Below, piece by piece: positions 1 to 9,068 of a stretch of 53,605 bases of DNA. The number at the start of each line of letters is the position of its first letter. Positions within the stretch are counted from its first letter, which is position 1. A program made the translations under genes and the position numbers. This stretch comes from Bacteroidales bacterium UBA1680 (GTDB taxonomy: Bacteria; Bacteroidota; Bacteroidia; Bacteroidales; UBA932). The stretch spans positions 35,512 to 89,116 of the forward strand of contig DCKG01000036.1 of NCBI GenBank assembly GCA_002320605.1, in the 5' to 3' direction. The notes beneath the pieces are model-generated. The model was not told the origin of the DNA, searched no databases, and worked only from the letters and a program-made list of their open reading frames with translations.

Positions 1-42
1 AGCCAAGCGAACACCACAAGGCCGGGAGCCGCGGGGGTTCTC

Positions 43-59
43 AGGGGGCAGAGCCCCCT
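43..59. repeat. GC-rich perfect hairpin
   Basis: AGGGGGC, a 3-nt AGA loop and GCCCCCT form a perfect 7-bp hairpin inside a GC-rich stretch (about 20-60) that stands out from its AT-richer surroundings. It lies downstream of the galK terminator. It may be an extragenic palindromic repeat or the end of an element to the left of the window; only one copy was noticed. Confidence 0.5.
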
Positions 60-98
60 AAAAAAGGGCCGCAGAGGAACAATCCCGTGCGACCCTTT
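60..98 (-). terminator. Rho-independent terminator of galK
   Basis: On the minus strand, about 20 nt after the galK stop, AAAGGGTCGC pairs with GCGGCCCTTT (10 bp with one mismatch, loop 16 nt) and is followed by a run of six T. This is a standard intrinsic terminator shape and shows that galK transcription probably ends here. Confidence 0.7.
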
Positions 99-118
99 GT
101 CGTATTAAGTATTATTAA

Positions 119-1270
119 TCATTCTACTCTTCTGGCACCATCGCTGATCACTACATCGTAAACTTTATGCTCGTGCCCAAACTTAGCAGGGAACTGCTCC
201 TTCACAGCCTCAAGGAAGCCATCGTAAAGCCCCTCCTTAACCAGATTAATGGTGCAGCCACCGAAGCCTCCACCCATTACCCTTGAGCCAGTCACGCCAC
301 ATTTGCGAGCCAAATCGTTCAAGAAATCAAGTTCCTCACAGCTGACCTCATACAGCTTGCTAAGCCCGAAATGCGTCTGATACATCATCTCGCCCACGAT
401 TTCGTAATTGCCTCTTTCAAGAGCATCGCAAACATCCAGAACCCTCTGAACTTCCCCTATCACATATTCAGCCCTCAAGAAATCCTCGGAAGAAATCTTA
501 CCTCTCACTTCTTCAAGCCATACTCTCTTCGCATCACTCAGGTACTCGACTTCAGGATGGTTAGCCTTGATCGCCTTCGCAGCATTCTCGCAAGACTGCC
601 TTCTCTTATTATACGCCGAAGATGCCAGCTCATGTTTCACGCAAGAATCAATAAGCACCAGCTTATATCCCTTCGGATCGAATGGATAGTACTTGTGTTC
701 AAGCGTTTTGCAATTCAAAAGAATCAGCTTGCCTTTTTGTCCGAAAATGGAAGCGAATTGATCCATGATGCCGCAGTTGACTCCACAGTAATTATGTTCA
801 GTGGACTGACCGATCTTAGCCAGTTCGAATTTATCTATCTTATTGCCATTCAGCTCATTTATAGCAAATGCGAACGTGCTTTCAAGAGCTGCGGAAGAAG
901 AAAGACCAGCTCCGAGCGGAACATCACCTGCGAAAACGGTATTGAAGCCCTCAACTTTCCCGCCACGTTTAATCGTCTCTCTGCAGACGCCAAATATGTA
1001 GCGAGCCCATTGCTGCTGAGGTTTATCTTCCTCATTCAGACCGAATTCGACATATTCATCATAGTCTAACGAGAAAGCTTTCACTTTCTGAGTTCCATTC
1101 AATTTAATTTCAGCCATTATCCCTTTGTCGATTGCCCCAGGGAATACATAGCCACCATTATAGTCCGTGTGCTCTCCAATGAGGTTCACGCGACCTGCGG
1201 ATGCGAAAACCTCGCCCTCCGTGCCATAAAGAGTCTTGAATTTCTCTCTTATCTTATCTTTCATTTCCAT
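119..1270 (-). CDS. galK: Galactokinase
   Basis: Cytoplasmic GHMP-family kinase that phosphorylates galactose to galactose-1-phosphate in the Leloir pathway. The 383-residue protein has the full set of family signatures: the galactokinase motif GRVNLIGEHTDYNGG near residue 27, the ATP-binding motif GDVPLGAGLSSSAALE near residue 115, GVNCGIMDQFAS with the catalytic Asp near residue 163, and GGFGGCTINL near the C terminus. Length is normal for the family. The start is ATG at 1270; a second ATG two codons on is also possible. No galactose epimerase, uridylyltransferase or transporter is next to it. A -7-like element lies at 1307-1314 and a terminator follows at 60-98, so it is probably monocistronic. 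Confidence 0.96.
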   Translation of the reverse strand: MEMKDKIREKFKTLYGTEGEVFASAGRVNLIGEHTDYNGGYVFPGAIDKGIMAEIKLNGTQKVKAFSLDYDEYVEFGLNEEDKPQQQWARYIFGVCRETIKRGGKVEGFNTVFAGDVPLGAGLSSSAALESTFAFAINELNGNKIDKFELAKIGQSTEHNYCGVNCGIMDQFASIFGQKGKLILLNCKTLEHKYYPFDPKGYKLVLIDSCVKHELASSAYNKRRQSCENAAKAIKANHPEVEYLSDAKRVWLEEVRGKISSEDFLRAEYVIGEVQRVLDVCDALERGNYEIVGEMMYQTHFGLSKLYEVSCEELDFLNDLARKCGVTGSRVMGGGFGGCTINLVKEGLYDGFLEAVKEQFPAKFGHEHKVYDVVISDGARRVE

Positions 1271-1306
1271 ATTATGTGATTTAAGGATTTCACATTAAGC
1301 TTTAGA

Positions 1307-1314
1307 CAAATTTA
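1307..1314 (-). promoter_or_regulatory. Putative -7 element for galK
   Basis: Minus-strand TAAATTTG matches the Bacteroidota -7 consensus TAnnTTTG about 37 nt upstream of the galK start. No well-spaced -33 TTTG was seen: the nearest is 25 nt upstream, longer than the usual 19-21. Confidence 0.4.
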
Positions 1315-1345
1315 TAAAATAATAATGAATATACCTTTCCAAATT

Positions 1346-2308
1346 TCAATCACGAGATAAATGAATATTCAATATTATCGGACAATGGTCACTGACTCCG
1401 CCAAGATACCTTGGACCCGAAAAAGTCCTTAGCGGCTTTTCTCCTGAATGAGCGTTATCCCTTGCCGAAAGAAAAGGAATATGCAATATTTCCATCTGGG
1501 CATCGCCAAAATTCTCAGACACCATGAACATATCAATCAAGTCCCATTTTCCATTGAAACGAATCGTTCCTTCACCTTTCTCCGCCAGCGGTACGGCAAG
1601 GTTAATTAATATACCGTCTAGCATCCTGAAAGCGGAATTTTCTGGAGTGTCATTGAAATCCCCCATCGCTATTATGTTCTTTATCCCCTCCCCCTTCAAT
1701 GAATCTGCCGCCTCAGCGAGCACCCTCATTGCCGCAATCCTCCTTGGCGAGGATGCAGCCCCGCCATACTTCGACGGATGGTGATTGACTAATATGGCTA
1801 TGGTGTCTTTGAATATCTCGAATTCCGCCTGAAGAATGTCCCTTGTCCTAAACTCTTCGCCACCAACATGCAGAGGCATCGAGCGAAGCAGTTCAAGCCT
1901 AGACGGCAGATACAGCAGCCCTACGTCTATGCCCCTTGGGTCTGGCGAATCGAAATGGACTATTTTATATTCATATTTTCTTAGCAAAGTTGAATTCACA
2001 AGTCTCCAGAGCACGTATCTGTTCTCCACTTCGGCTACCCCTATCACATCAGGCATCCTGCCCTTCTCGTCAGCGATCCAGAATATTGCCTTAGAAATGG
2101 CATTGCACTTTGCCTGAAATTTACCGCTCGACCAATGTCTCTTCCCCTCCACCGAGAATTCTGCGTCCGATGCGCTGTCCACCCTGGAATCGAACAGATT
2201 CTCTAGGTTCCAGAACATCACCAGCAGCGAATCCTTCTCCATCCCCTCCGCCGCCATCGGCAAAAAGGCAATAAGAAGAATTATGAATGTTCTGTTTTGC
2301 ATGTTCAT
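1346..2308 (-). CDS. Secreted endonuclease/exonuclease/phosphatase family protein
   Basis: Probable exported metal-dependent phosphoesterase of the DNase I-like superfamily. Residues 1-22 form a signal peptide (MNMQNR, then a hydrophobic core ending near AAEG). The fold motifs are visible in order: FWNLENLFD (metal-binding Asn/Glu), DVIGVAEVENR, VNHHPSK, MGDFNDTP (catalytic Asp/Asn), WDLIDMFMVS and the C-terminal SDHCPI with the catalytic Asp-His. The substrate cannot be read from sequence; nucleic acid, phospholipid and sugar phosphate are all known in this superfamily. The frame is open further upstream to 2359, but the start at 2308 is preferred because the signal peptide begins there and the extension runs through a dispersed repeat at 2315-2339. 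It is divergent from ychF. Confidence 0.85.
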   Translation of the reverse strand: MNMQNRTFIILLIAFLPMAAEGMEKDSLLVMFWNLENLFDSRVDSASDAEFSVEGKRHWSSGKFQAKCNAISKAIFWIADEKGRMPDVIGVAEVENRYVLWRLVNSTLLRKYEYKIVHFDSPDPRGIDVGLLYLPSRLELLRSMPLHVGGEEFRTRDILQAEFEIFKDTIAILVNHHPSKYGGAASSPRRIAAMRVLAEAADSLKGEGIKNIIAMGDFNDTPENSAFRMLDGILINLAVPLAEKGEGTIRFNGKWDLIDMFMVSENFGDAQMEILHIPFLSARDNAHSGEKPLRTFSGPRYLGGVSDHCPIILNIHLSRD

Positions 2309-2314
2309 TAATAT

Positions 2315-2339
2315 AGATTCTGAACTTGATTTAGGATCT
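2315..2339. repeat. Dispersed palindromic repeat, copy 1
   Basis: AGATTCTGAACTTGATTTAGGATCT is a degenerate copy of the palindromic unit TCCTGAAtcaagTTCAGGA found at 30531, 28781, 26401 and 47265. It lies between the divergent endonuclease gene and ychF. Confidence 0.55.
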
Positions 2340-2400
2340 ATCCCTTTGCAATATGGCAATGAAAAACGAAAATTTCTTCAAGAAACAGAAAAACCTTGAC

Positions 2401-2408
2401 TATCTTTG
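2401..2408 (+). promoter_or_regulatory. Putative -7 promoter element for ychF
   Basis: TATCTTTG is an exact match to the Bacteroidota TAnnTTTG element, 37 nt before the ychF ATG. A clear -33 TTTG was not identified. Confidence 0.5.
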
Positions 2409-2445
2409 CAAAGAAATTTCTTTGTAAGACTAAAAATTTTTTGCG

Positions 2446-3546
2446 ATGTCATTAAAATGCGGCATTGTAGGACTTCCAAACGTGGGTAAGTCAACATTAT
2501 TCAACTGTATAAGTTCAGGAAAGGCACAGAGCGCCAATTTTCCTTTCTGCACCATAGAACCCAATCTTGGCTCAACTAATGTTCCTGATAAAAGACTGGA
2601 GAAACTAGCTGACATCTGCAAGCCGCAGAGAGTCATTCCAGCAACTGTTGACATTGTCGACATCGCCGGTCTAGTGAAAGGCGCAAGCAAAGGAGAAGGG
2701 CTTGGCAATCAGTTCCTGGCAAATATTCGTGAGACCGATGCCATACTGCACGTCCTGCGGTGTTTCGACGACGGAAACGTCGTTCACGTAGACGGAAGCG
2801 TAGACCCTGTAAGAGACAAAGAAGTAGTAGATACAGAACTTCAGATAAAAGACCTCGAAACAATCGAGTCGAGAATATCCAAGACCCAGAAGCAGGCCAC
2901 TACCGGCGGAGATAAAGAAGCCAAGAAACTCCTGGACCTGTTGCTCCGTTATAAAGCAGCCCTGGAACAAGGAAAATCATGCAGGACGGTAGAACTGACC
3001 GACGAAGAAGTCCCATTGGCTCACGACCTATTTCTGCTCACTAACAAGTCAGTTATGTACGTTTGCAACGTGGACGACTCTTCTGCCGTGAATGGTAATC
3101 ACTACGTTGATGCCGTAAGAGAGGCCGTAAAAGATGAGAATGCGGAAATCATGATCATCTCTGCCAAGACTGAGTCTGAAATTGCAGAGATGGACAGCTA
3201 CGAGGACAGGCAGATGTTCCTGAATGAACTCGGCTTGAAAGAATCCGGAGTGTCCAGGCTCATAAAATCTGCCTACCACTTACTCGGGCTACAAACATTC
3301 TTCACGGCAGGAGCTGATGAATGCCGCGCATGGACTATTCATAAAGGCGACAAAGCCCCTAAGGCCGCTGGGGTGATACACACTGATTTTGAGAAAGGCT
3401 TTATCCGCGCAGAGGTCATTAAATATGAAGATTTCGTGAATTATGGCAGCGAAGCAGCGGTTCGCTCCGCCGGCAAGCTTGCTACAGAAGGCAAAGATTA
3501 CGTCGTTCAAGACGGCGACATCATGCACTTCCTTTTCAACGTCTAA
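2446..3546 (+). CDS. ychF: Redox-regulated ATPase YchF (Obg family)
   Basis: Cytoplasmic Obg-related P-loop protein that usually prefers ATP to GTP and associates with ribosomes; linked to stress responses in other bacteria. The 366 residues match the family length. Visible: Walker A/G1 GLPNVGKST at residues 8-16, switch II DIAGLVKGAS near residue 69, a coiled-coil insertion around residues 130-170, the nucleotide-base region TNKSVMYVCN, and a C-terminal TGS domain (from about residue 280, ending DIMHFLFNV). The gene has its own putative promoter and ends at a bidirectional terminator shared with the convergent PPIase gene. Confidence 0.97.
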   Translation: MSLKCGIVGLPNVGKSTLFNCISSGKAQSANFPFCTIEPNLGSTNVPDKRLEKLADICKPQRVIPATVDIVDIAGLVKGASKGEGLGNQFLANIRETDAILHVLRCFDDGNVVHVDGSVDPVRDKEVVDTELQIKDLETIESRISKTQKQATTGGDKEAKKLLDLLLRYKAALEQGKSCRTVELTDEEVPLAHDLFLLTNKSVMYVCNVDDSSAVNGNHYVDAVREAVKDENAEIMIISAKTESEIAEMDSYEDRQMFLNELGLKESGVSRLIKSAYHLLGLQTFFTAGADECRAWTIHKGDKAPKAAGVIHTDFEKGFIRAEVIKYEDFVNYGSEAAVRSAGKLATEGKDYVVQDGDIMHFLFNV

Positions 3547-3551
3547 ATAAA

Positions 3552-3576
3552 AAGGCTGGGTCAATGACTCAGCCTT
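3552..3576. terminator. Bidirectional intrinsic terminator between ychF and the PPIase gene
   Basis: AAGGCTGGGT pairs with ACTCAGCCTT (10 bp, one G-T pair) around loop CAATG, between two convergent genes. A-rich sequence precedes it and AATT follows, so it can serve both strands, more strongly for the minus-strand gene. Confidence 0.7.
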
Positions 3577-3599
3577 AATTCGCATAGTCGAAATATCTA

Positions 3600-5696
3600 T
3601 TAATAGAATTTTGCCCTGTGATCTTTCACGTCAGCATCGTTGATCATGACAGGAAGTATCATCTGAGATGCGTAGGAATTCATCTGAGCCAAGTTATTCT
3701 TAGCGTCTTCCTCGGTATAGAACGAACCCGTATCGCGAGACTTCACAGTGTAAATATAAGTCCCTATCGTTCCGGCAAGAGGACCGCACAGTTTTCCCTC
3801 TGGTGCAACTGAAGCTGCCCCGATGAATTTTGGATCAAGGCCTTGGCCAGCCATAGAAGCAAACCTGACATCTACGTCCGTGCTTAAAGAAGCATGAAGC
3901 GTGTCCGCAATGGTCTGCAGGTCAGAAATGCCTTTAATTTTGCCCGCTACTTTTTCAGCATCCTTCTCGCTAGCCTTCTCTGCATAGAGTTGCTGACGGA
4001 TGGCGCTGCTAACTTCTTTCAGATCTGCAATGCCTTCCTTGTGCACGCCTGTGACAGCGACAACGAAGAAATACTTGTTGTCTACGGTAATGATGTCTGA
4101 AACCTTGCCTGCTTTGTTATCAAATGCCCATCTGGTTACTTCCTTGGCATTGGAAATCGTTCCGTACGTAGAAGTAGACTCCAGCACATTCGACATAGGA
4201 TGTGAATATACGCCTAGGGTGTCAACCGCAGCCCTATAATTCTTATATCCGCCCTTAGCGAGGCCTGCGAACTTGCTAGCCTTTGAGAAATATTGATTGA
4301 AAGTCTCACTGCTAGCAACAGCCGTCTTCTCAAGAATTGCAACCTGCTTTTTAGCGATAGGAGCAGTCTTTTTCTCTACCTCAACGATGTGAGTGCCATA
4401 CTGAGTCTTCAGGATGAAAGGCTCGCCTGTTTTTGCAGTAAGCACGGACTCGAAACCAGGTATCATCATATTCTGAGTCAGCCAGCCAACGTTGCCTTGA
4501 ACTCCGCCCTCTGCACTTCTAGTGTCAGCAGAATATTGTGAAGCAAGGTTAGAGAAATTCTCTCCGCCCTTCAGCGCTGCCAGCAAGCTGTCCGCCTTAG
4601 AGGCATCGTTTCCCTGCAGAAGAATGTGCTTCACATAAGCAGAATCTGGAATCTGCTCTGTAGCCATTACCCTAGCCGTGTAGAATACGTTGTCTGCCTT
4701 CACTATAGGTGAAGCACCTTCCTGGTCGCTGAATACGAAATCGTTGATGTCCTTATTGATCGTGGTAAGCTCGCCAGATTTATACCAATAATCAGAAAGC
4801 GCATGCTCTGAATTCTTAGCAAGGAACGACTTCATATCTTCTTTCGAAGTTGTCTTGAACTCCTCATACACGTCGGCCACAGCCTTATTCGTAGACTCAA
4901 CGTCTGCATCGGAAGGCTGAACCTCGTATACGACATATTCAATGTCTCTGGAATCCTGCTGCTTGAACATCTTCTTATGATCATCGTAATATTTCTTTAT
5001 CTCAGCATCGCTCACTTCAACGGTGGAATCCTGCTGGAAAGACATAGGAACCATTACGAAATCGACCTTGGTTGTGTTATTATTCTCTGCAATAGCCCTT
5101 TTTAGCATAAGAGGATTCTGGAAATTGCTGCTAGTGAAAAGAGAGCCATATTTTGCATAGAACTGCTGAGTGTAAACAGTGTTCTGAACATAGTCCCAAT
5201 ACTCTTTGAGCCTTCCAGTATTGTCCTGACTGATGCCATTGATGAGATTCATCACAGCATCTTTGCTGAAATTGCCATTCTCATCTTGGAAAGCAGGATT
5301 GTTGCTGATGATAGGCGAAACCATGTCTCCAGTGAGCAGGGCTTGCATTTCTTCATTGCCTACTCTGATTCCAGCAGCCTTTGCCTTCTTCGTGAAGAGG
5401 TATTTGTCAATGAGAGACTGCCAAGCGGCGTTACGAATCTGCTGTTGCTGCTGTTCTGTCTGGGCAGACTGGCCAGTGACCATTTCGTTAATCGTCGTGA
5501 ATCTTTCTACGTCTTGTTGGAAATCAGTGTAAGGAATAGCCTTTCCATTGATGTTTCCAACATCATTCCTGCTAGACATTGCTTGGAATGCCGATTCCAG
5601 CGTACCAGGATCGATGATAAATGACAAAAGCGCCAGAGCGATGATGATGGACACCGCAAGCCCGGCCTTTTCGCGAGTTTTTTGAAGAATCGCCAT
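3600..5696 (-). CDS. SurA/PpiD-type periplasmic peptidyl-prolyl isomerase
   Basis: Membrane-anchored periplasmic folding factor. The 698-residue protein begins with a short cytoplasmic tail (MAILQKTREKAG) and one transmembrane helix at about residues 12-30, followed by a SurA-type N-terminal chaperone domain (GNINGKAIPYTDFQQDV near residue 47). A parvulin rotamase domain lies at about 350-450, containing YVKHILLQ, GGVQGNVGWL and YGTHIVEV. This is the PpiD architecture, expected to assist outer-membrane and secreted protein folding. It is the last gene of a minus-strand cluster (coaX, barrel protein, TPR protein, lptC), separated from lptC by 72 nt. I cannot tell from sequence whether the parvulin domain is active. 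Confidence 0.9.
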   Translation of the reverse strand: MAILQKTREKAGLAVSIIIALALLSFIIDPGTLESAFQAMSSRNDVGNINGKAIPYTDFQQDVERFTTINEMVTGQSAQTEQQQQQIRNAAWQSLIDKYLFTKKAKAAGIRVGNEEMQALLTGDMVSPIISNNPAFQDENGNFSKDAVMNLINGISQDNTGRLKEYWDYVQNTVYTQQFYAKYGSLFTSSNFQNPLMLKRAIAENNNTTKVDFVMVPMSFQQDSTVEVSDAEIKKYYDDHKKMFKQQDSRDIEYVVYEVQPSDADVESTNKAVADVYEEFKTTSKEDMKSFLAKNSEHALSDYWYKSGELTTINKDINDFVFSDQEGASPIVKADNVFYTARVMATEQIPDSAYVKHILLQGNDASKADSLLAALKGGENFSNLASQYSADTRSAEGGVQGNVGWLTQNMMIPGFESVLTAKTGEPFILKTQYGTHIVEVEKKTAPIAKKQVAILEKTAVASSETFNQYFSKASKFAGLAKGGYKNYRAAVDTLGVYSHPMSNVLESTSTYGTISNAKEVTRWAFDNKAGKVSDIITVDNKYFFVVAVTGVHKEGIADLKEVSSAIRQQLYAEKASEKDAEKVAGKIKGISDLQTIADTLHASLSTDVDVRFASMAGQGLDPKFIGAASVAPEGKLCGPLAGTIGTYIYTVKSRDTGSFYTEEDAKNNLAQMNSYASQMILPVMINDADVKDHRAKFY

Positions 5697-5768
5697 GAGT
5701 TATGCTATTTTATTTTTTATTCAAAACATTATGAGGTGCGAAGATAGTGATTTTAATTTAATTAACCA

Positions 5769-6398
5769 TTATTTTTTTAGTAACGGCCCTACGAAATTCA
5801 CAGAATCAATGATTACCTTCGTGGTATCCTGCACGACGACGGCAAAACTATTGAACGGCTTATAAAGCACCACATCTCTGGCCATCTCGTCGGATCGCAT
5901 GCCGTAACCCTGCATGAAACCATCGTTGGAAAACAATCTCACGTAGCAGTCAGTGAATATTTCTTTTTCCCCCCTGTCCCAGTACAGAGTGTCCGTTTCC
6001 ATGGTTTCTTGCTTGATGATGTTCTGCACCACAACGTGACCGAAAGCAGACCACTTCTCTTCGTTGGTCCTCTTCTTAGCGTAATGCTTAGCGTTATCGG
6101 ATTGAAGATATGTTTCCAGAACGCCATCCTCGGCATAGGCAAAGACCTCAAGCCCCTTTGGGAAAAGCTCATAAGAGACAGAGTCGTTATCGTACCGTTC
6201 CATCAGGCCAGCCTTAACCCTCATCTGGATGCCTCCATCATCTGTCTGCACGAGATACATGCTGTCGACAGTCTGGACGGGGGTTTCTTTTAAGTTGAGC
6301 TTCTCTGCCTCAGACAGTTTTCCTTTACATGAAAATACGATGAAAGCAACTGCACAAGCAGCTGCCATCATCGTAATAGTATGTAATCTTGTTTTCAA
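5769..6398 (-). CDS. lptC: LPS export ABC transporter periplasmic protein LptC
   Basis: Predicted bridge component that takes lipopolysaccharide from the inner-membrane LptBFG complex. The 209-residue protein has an N-terminal hydrophobic segment ending in the lipobox-like FIVFSC (Cys near residue 24), so it may be a lipoprotein rather than the single-pass membrane protein of Escherichia coli. Beta-rich LptC/OstA-like sequence follows, with MRVKAGLMERY, YLQSDNAKHY, GHVVVQN, DTLYWDRGEKEIFTD and GYGMRSDEMARD. The chosen start is TTG; the first in-frame ATG would remove the basic n-region. It begins 9 nt after the TPR gene stop, so the two are co-transcribed. No lptA, lptB, lptF or lptG is in the window. 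Confidence 0.88.
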   Translation of the reverse strand: MKTRLHTITMMAAACAVAFIVFSCKGKLSEAEKLNLKETPVQTVDSMYLVQTDDGGIQMRVKAGLMERYDNDSVSYELFPKGLEVFAYAEDGVLETYLQSDNAKHYAKKRTNEEKWSAFGHVVVQNIIKQETMETDTLYWDRGEKEIFTDCYVRLFSNDGFMQGYGMRSDEMARDVVLYKPFNSFAVVVQDTTKVIIDSVNFVGPLLKK

Positions 6399-6407
6399 GC
6401 CTGAATA

Positions 6408-7712
6408 TTACCTTGTCCTGACTGTGGTAGTGGCGTGCATGCCTCCGCAGTTTACTGTATAGCTCTGACCGTCAATCACGTCGTACATGAATGCATCAGC
6501 TTTCTCTGGATAGTAAACGCTGTACTGGCCTATGAGTTTGTTGCAATCCTCTGTGAGGGAAGTGTCTGCAGCCTTTGCTTTCTGCAGGTAATCAACAGCA
6601 ACCCAGTATTTAGACCTTTTAGCAACATCATCACCGCTGCAAGTTACAGAACCCCAAATTGTTCCAATCAAGTAATATGCCTTGCCCTGAGTGCTAGGAT
6701 TCAGCTCAGAAGCCTTCTTCGCATAATCGAAAGCAAGAGCATTACGTTTGTTCTTAAGGCCGAATGCAGCAAGCTCGACGCAGTATTCACCTTTCTTGCT
6801 AGATTCAAGATCTGTGGAATTGATAGCCTGCTCCATGTATTTAACGGCATTATCTACATCGTCATGAGAAGCATAAAGCCTGTAAAGGTAATATGCTGAA
6901 TTGGCTGATGGTTCTTTCTCATAAAGCTTTGTCACGGCTTTGAGGAACAAATCGTTGTCCTGGCAGCCCTCGGTAGAGGCCATCATGGAAACTACTGTTT
7001 TTATTGTCTGCAAATCATCAGGATTTGCCTCGAAACGAGGAGTGAACAGCGCGATAAGATTGTCGCAGCTCGCCACCTGGCTTGTAACGAACAGGCCCTG
7101 AAGGTCAGATTTCGCTTTCTCTGTCTCTTCTCCAGGAGCGGCCTTCTCCAGCAGAGCCAAAGAATTCTGATATGTGCTAATCACTACATCCGGCTCTATC
7201 TTCTTGTCTTTATACAAATCGATAGCTGCCTGGAGGTCAAGCAGAAGCACATTAGGAACTGTTTTTTCGCCATTGAATTCAATGATTTTGTTATATTCAC
7301 TGAACAGTTTCTGCGGATCTTTGATGTATTTGGCAATATAAAGACCCTTATTATTGATAGCAGTCTCGGCATATTTAGGATAATACTGAGCCCTCTGATC
7401 CTGAAGCATGAGAAGAGTGTCAATCATAGCCTCTCTTACGGTCGCATCTTTCTCTTCTGCTATTGCATTCTGCATAAGAGAGCTACCGTGAATCAGAAGA
7501 TTCTGGCTTGACGAAGGAGGGCAAAGCTTATAGGCCTGCCTCCAGTTTGGCAAAGCATCCTTATAATTTTTCTGTTTGTAATATTCTCTGTAATAAGACA
7601 GATACTTGATGCATTCAGCACTATCTGCTCCATACTTACCCTGCGCAGAAACACCTAACGCAAATACGCTCGTTACGAGCGTGATGAATACTAATGCAAT
7701 TTTCTTTTTCAT
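6408..7712 (-). CDS. Secreted tetratricopeptide-repeat protein
   Basis: A 434-residue exported protein with a signal peptide (MKKKIALVFITLVTSVFALGVSAQ, cleavage near residue 24). The rest is alpha-helical with TPR-like repeats, for example YYKQKNYKDALPNWRQAYKL near residue 50 and repeats around residues 255-350 (SAYYLYRLYASHDDVDNAVKYMEQAI; NKRNALAFDYAKKASELNP). TPR proteins act as docking surfaces; no catalytic motif is visible. It lies between the outer-membrane barrel gene and lptC on the same strand with short spacing, so an envelope role is likely, but the partner is unknown. Confidence 0.8.
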   Translation of the reverse strand: MKKKIALVFITLVTSVFALGVSAQGKYGADSAECIKYLSYYREYYKQKNYKDALPNWRQAYKLCPPSSSQNLLIHGSSLMQNAIAEEKDATVREAMIDTLLMLQDQRAQYYPKYAETAINNKGLYIAKYIKDPQKLFSEYNKIIEFNGEKTVPNVLLLDLQAAIDLYKDKKIEPDVVISTYQNSLALLEKAAPGEETEKAKSDLQGLFVTSQVASCDNLIALFTPRFEANPDDLQTIKTVVSMMASTEGCQDNDLFLKAVTKLYEKEPSANSAYYLYRLYASHDDVDNAVKYMEQAINSTDLESSKKGEYCVELAAFGLKNKRNALAFDYAKKASELNPSTQGKAYYLIGTIWGSVTCSGDDVAKRSKYWVAVDYLQKAKAADTSLTEDCNKLIGQYSVYYPEKADAFMYDVIDGQSYTVNCGGMHATTTVRTR

Positions 7713-7748
7713 GGCCGTTTATCTTTCAATAGTTATCATTTTACAAAA

Positions 7749-9068
7749 TTATTCATACTGTGGTTTTAAGAACCAAATGTCGAAAATATTAAGTCCGACG
7801 GTAAAGTTAATATATCTTTCTCTAACTTTATTACCGGATAGGGATCCTCTTTGACCTATGTCCATCCCGACCGATAATCCATTGCTCCATCTAAACACTG
7901 GAAATGTCGCACCAAATGTCAGGCCAAACGCATCAATCGTGTTGCCGTCAAGTTTGTAATACTCTCTATCCCAATAAGTTCCTGCGCGATATGTTACCCT
8001 TTTCATATAGTAACGAATATCATTCCTGTTCGGTACCAGAGAGAACCCAGCGCGAATCGACTGAGAAGCGGCAGCGCTAAACTTCGCATCACCTACGTTA
8101 GCGAAGCCATCCACGTTCATGCCGCAATTAGACCAATCAGATCTGATGTAATTGATTTCCGCCGTCCACTTGTCACCTCGCTTCAAAGAGAACCCGACGC
8201 CAATCTCCCCCGCTAGCTTTACTCCGTCGTCTTTGGAAAGATGATTTTGTTTGCTTGCGAGAGTATCTACGATAGAGCCTATTGAAGCATACCTGACATC
8301 ATTTACAGAGCCTCTCATCCTGGTCTTTAACCTGTATGTCGCTCCAAAAGTGGCGGTCATGCTATTCTTCAGCGACATCTCATATTGAGCCCCGATCTTT
8401 CCAGTGAAAGTGTGAAGCTTCATTTCGTAACCGCTGTAAACGTCCCTGATATCTGTCTTCTGAGCATCTACCAAGTTATCCTTGTTAATCTTGCCGAAGA
8501 TATAATCAATTTCCGCCCCGGCAGAAAATCCTTTGAATATGTCGATGCCGCCACCTATGAATGCATTGTTCAGCCCACCGGAACCAATAGCCTGATACGT
8601 GGTTCCCCCTGTGCTAGCTATAATAGCCGGATCGCTATCATACGAAGTGATATCATAACCTGTATTGCTAAAAGGAGTGAATCCAGCGTACATGGCAAAT
8701 GACTTATAAACAGGAAAAGATATCACGACGTCGTACATGTTGAACGTGTTGTTCGACGACTTGATGCCATGCTGCTTATAGTATTTGTTCTCGGAGAACA
8801 ATCCGAAATCAATCATCACCGCCTTCGTTTCTCTCTTAGTCACCGCAGCAGGGTTCATGATGTTAAGGGCTCTCGCATCACGAGTGGCTATTCCTATTCC
8901 CCCCATAGACCTGTTGTACACAGTGCCTTGCTTAGAGATGTCTCCTATTCCGAACATTGAGTACGGGGAAAAGGTGTTATAAGCGTTATCCTGCGCCTTA
9001 GCAGAAAGCACAGGAAGGACAGACACGAAGGCTGCCAAAATAATTTTAAGCGTTTTGCACATATTCAT
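7749..9068 (-). CDS. Outer-membrane beta-barrel protein (Bacteroidota, OmpP1/FadL-like)
   Basis: The 439-residue protein starts with a signal peptide cleaved after SAKA (about residue 25) and continues with NTFSPYSMFGIGDISKQG and RSMGGIGIATRDA, typical of FadL-like barrels in this phylum. Alternating aromatic and polar beta-strands follow to the C-terminal FNTVGLNIFDIWFLKPQYE-like end (exact end: NIFDIWFLKPQYE). It may be a hydrophobic-substrate porin, but the substrate is unknown. The first 23 nt overlap the end of coaX. A second ATG two codons in (9062) sits in a GAATATG context and may be the real start. It heads the TPR-lptC-PPIase run and is probably translationally coupled to coaX. Confidence 0.8.
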   Translation of the reverse strand: MNMCKTLKIILAAFVSVLPVLSAKAQDNAYNTFSPYSMFGIGDISKQGTVYNRSMGGIGIATRDARALNIMNPAAVTKRETKAVMIDFGLFSENKYYKQHGIKSSNNTFNMYDVVISFPVYKSFAMYAGFTPFSNTGYDITSYDSDPAIIASTGGTTYQAIGSGGLNNAFIGGGIDIFKGFSAGAEIDYIFGKINKDNLVDAQKTDIRDVYSGYEMKLHTFTGKIGAQYEMSLKNSMTATFGATYRLKTRMRGSVNDVRYASIGSIVDTLASKQNHLSKDDGVKLAGEIGVGFSLKRGDKWTAEINYIRSDWSNCGMNVDGFANVGDAKFSAAASQSIRAGFSLVPNRNDIRYYMKRVTYRAGTYWDREYYKLDGNTIDAFGLTFGATFPVFRWSNGLSVGMDIGQRGSLSGNKVRERYINFTVGLNIFDIWFLKPQYE